DNA of 5,336 nucleotides, from NCBI GenBank assembly GCA_002306375.1, contig DBRU01000113.1:1-5336 (forward strand), written 5' to 3'. The notes under the pieces were generated by a model. It did not search any database. It was given only the letters and a program-made list of their open reading frames with translations, and was not told the DNA's origin. The translations under genes were made by a program, and so were the position numbers. This stretch comes from Faecalibacterium sp. UBA1360 (GTDB lineage: Bacteria > Bacillota > Clostridia > Oscillospirales > Ruminococcaceae). Positions 5,250 to 5,336 of the stretch are shown in pieces; positions within the stretch are counted from its first letter, which is position 1, and each line of letters begins with the position of its first letter.

Positions 5250-5336
5250 TCAGATGTGCTGCAGCTCGCGCAGGCCGCTTTGCAGCCCGGCCAGCAGGGC
5301 GTCGACATCCTCGGGAGTGTTGTCGGCGCAGAAGCT
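5250..5336 (-). CDS. C-terminal end of a probable cysteine desulfurase (NifS/IscS family, class V aminotransferase fold), cut by the window edge
   Basis: Only the last 28 codons and the TGA stop (5252-5250) are present. The frame is open from base 5336 and encodes SFCADNTPEDVDALLAGLQ followed by a short basic-leucine helix ending in LQHI. The pattern S-F-x-x-x-N-T-x-E-D/E-V/I-D-x-L, then a helix of spaced leucines, is the usual end of NifS/IscS-type PLP-dependent cysteine desulfurases, where the last strand and helix close the small domain. Such an enzyme would take sulfur from cysteine as an active-site persulfide and hand it to ThiI. The context agrees: thiI starts 20 bp downstream, and Firmicutes with a short ThiI often carry a dedicated desulfurase directly upstream (nifZ-thiI in Bacillus subtilis). 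The PLP lysine and catalytic cysteine lie outside the window, so the call rests on the tail motif plus neighbourhood. Another class V aminotransferase is possible but less likely. Confidence 0.72.
   Translation of the reverse strand, partial: SFCADNTPEDVDALLAGLQSGLRELQHI

Noticed and set aside
4217..5308. 363-codon minus-strand frame overlapping thiI
   Set aside because: It is a frame-shifted shadow of thiI: product rich in Arg, Pro, Gly and His, while the thiI frame carries all ThiI motifs.

Overview
The window holds four collinear genes, all on the minus strand and so read right to left. In order of transcription they are: the last 28 codons of a probable cysteine desulfurase (5250-5336), thiI (4030-5229), cinA (2714-4006), and a very long open frame (2659 down to base 1, at least 886 codons) that runs off the left edge. 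The gaps are 20, 23 and 54 bp, each start has a purine-rich ribosome binding site, and no terminator is visible between them. They probably form one operon whose promoter lies to the right of the window and whose end lies to the left. No RNA gene, IS element or CRISPR array is visible.

The base composition is clearly GC-rich. The rhodanese-less (Bacillus/Clostridium-type) ThiI next to a desulfurase, the three-domain CinA and a class B sortase-like ectodomain all point to a Gram-positive Firmicute, most likely a high-GC gut clostridium of the Oscillospiraceae/Ruminococcaceae kind. The taxonomic call is inference.

The right half is housekeeping. The desulfurase supplies persulfide sulfur, ThiI uses it for 4-thiouridine in tRNA (and possibly for thiamine thiazole sulfur), and CinA is a MoCF-like/NMN deamidase protein of pyridine nucleotide recycling.

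The left half is the interesting part. The long frame encodes a protein I read as a chimera of two degenerate enzymes on opposite sides of the membrane. Residues about 5-241 align almost without gaps to the middle and C-terminal domains of the CinA encoded just upstream, including its C-terminal tail, but lack the MoCF domain and most of the deamidase signature. Next come a Pro/Ala/Thr-rich cytoplasmic linker (about 250-400), a charged helical stretch, five arginines, and one membrane span (484-504). The ectodomain (about 518-700) resembles a class B sortase in order and spacing of motifs, but has none of the catalytic His, Cys or Arg. It ends in a helical segment and a Ser/Gly/Asp-rich tail that continues past the window. 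The homologies were judged by eye and need profile searches, but the fusion looks previously unremarked and is the best candidate here for a new system.
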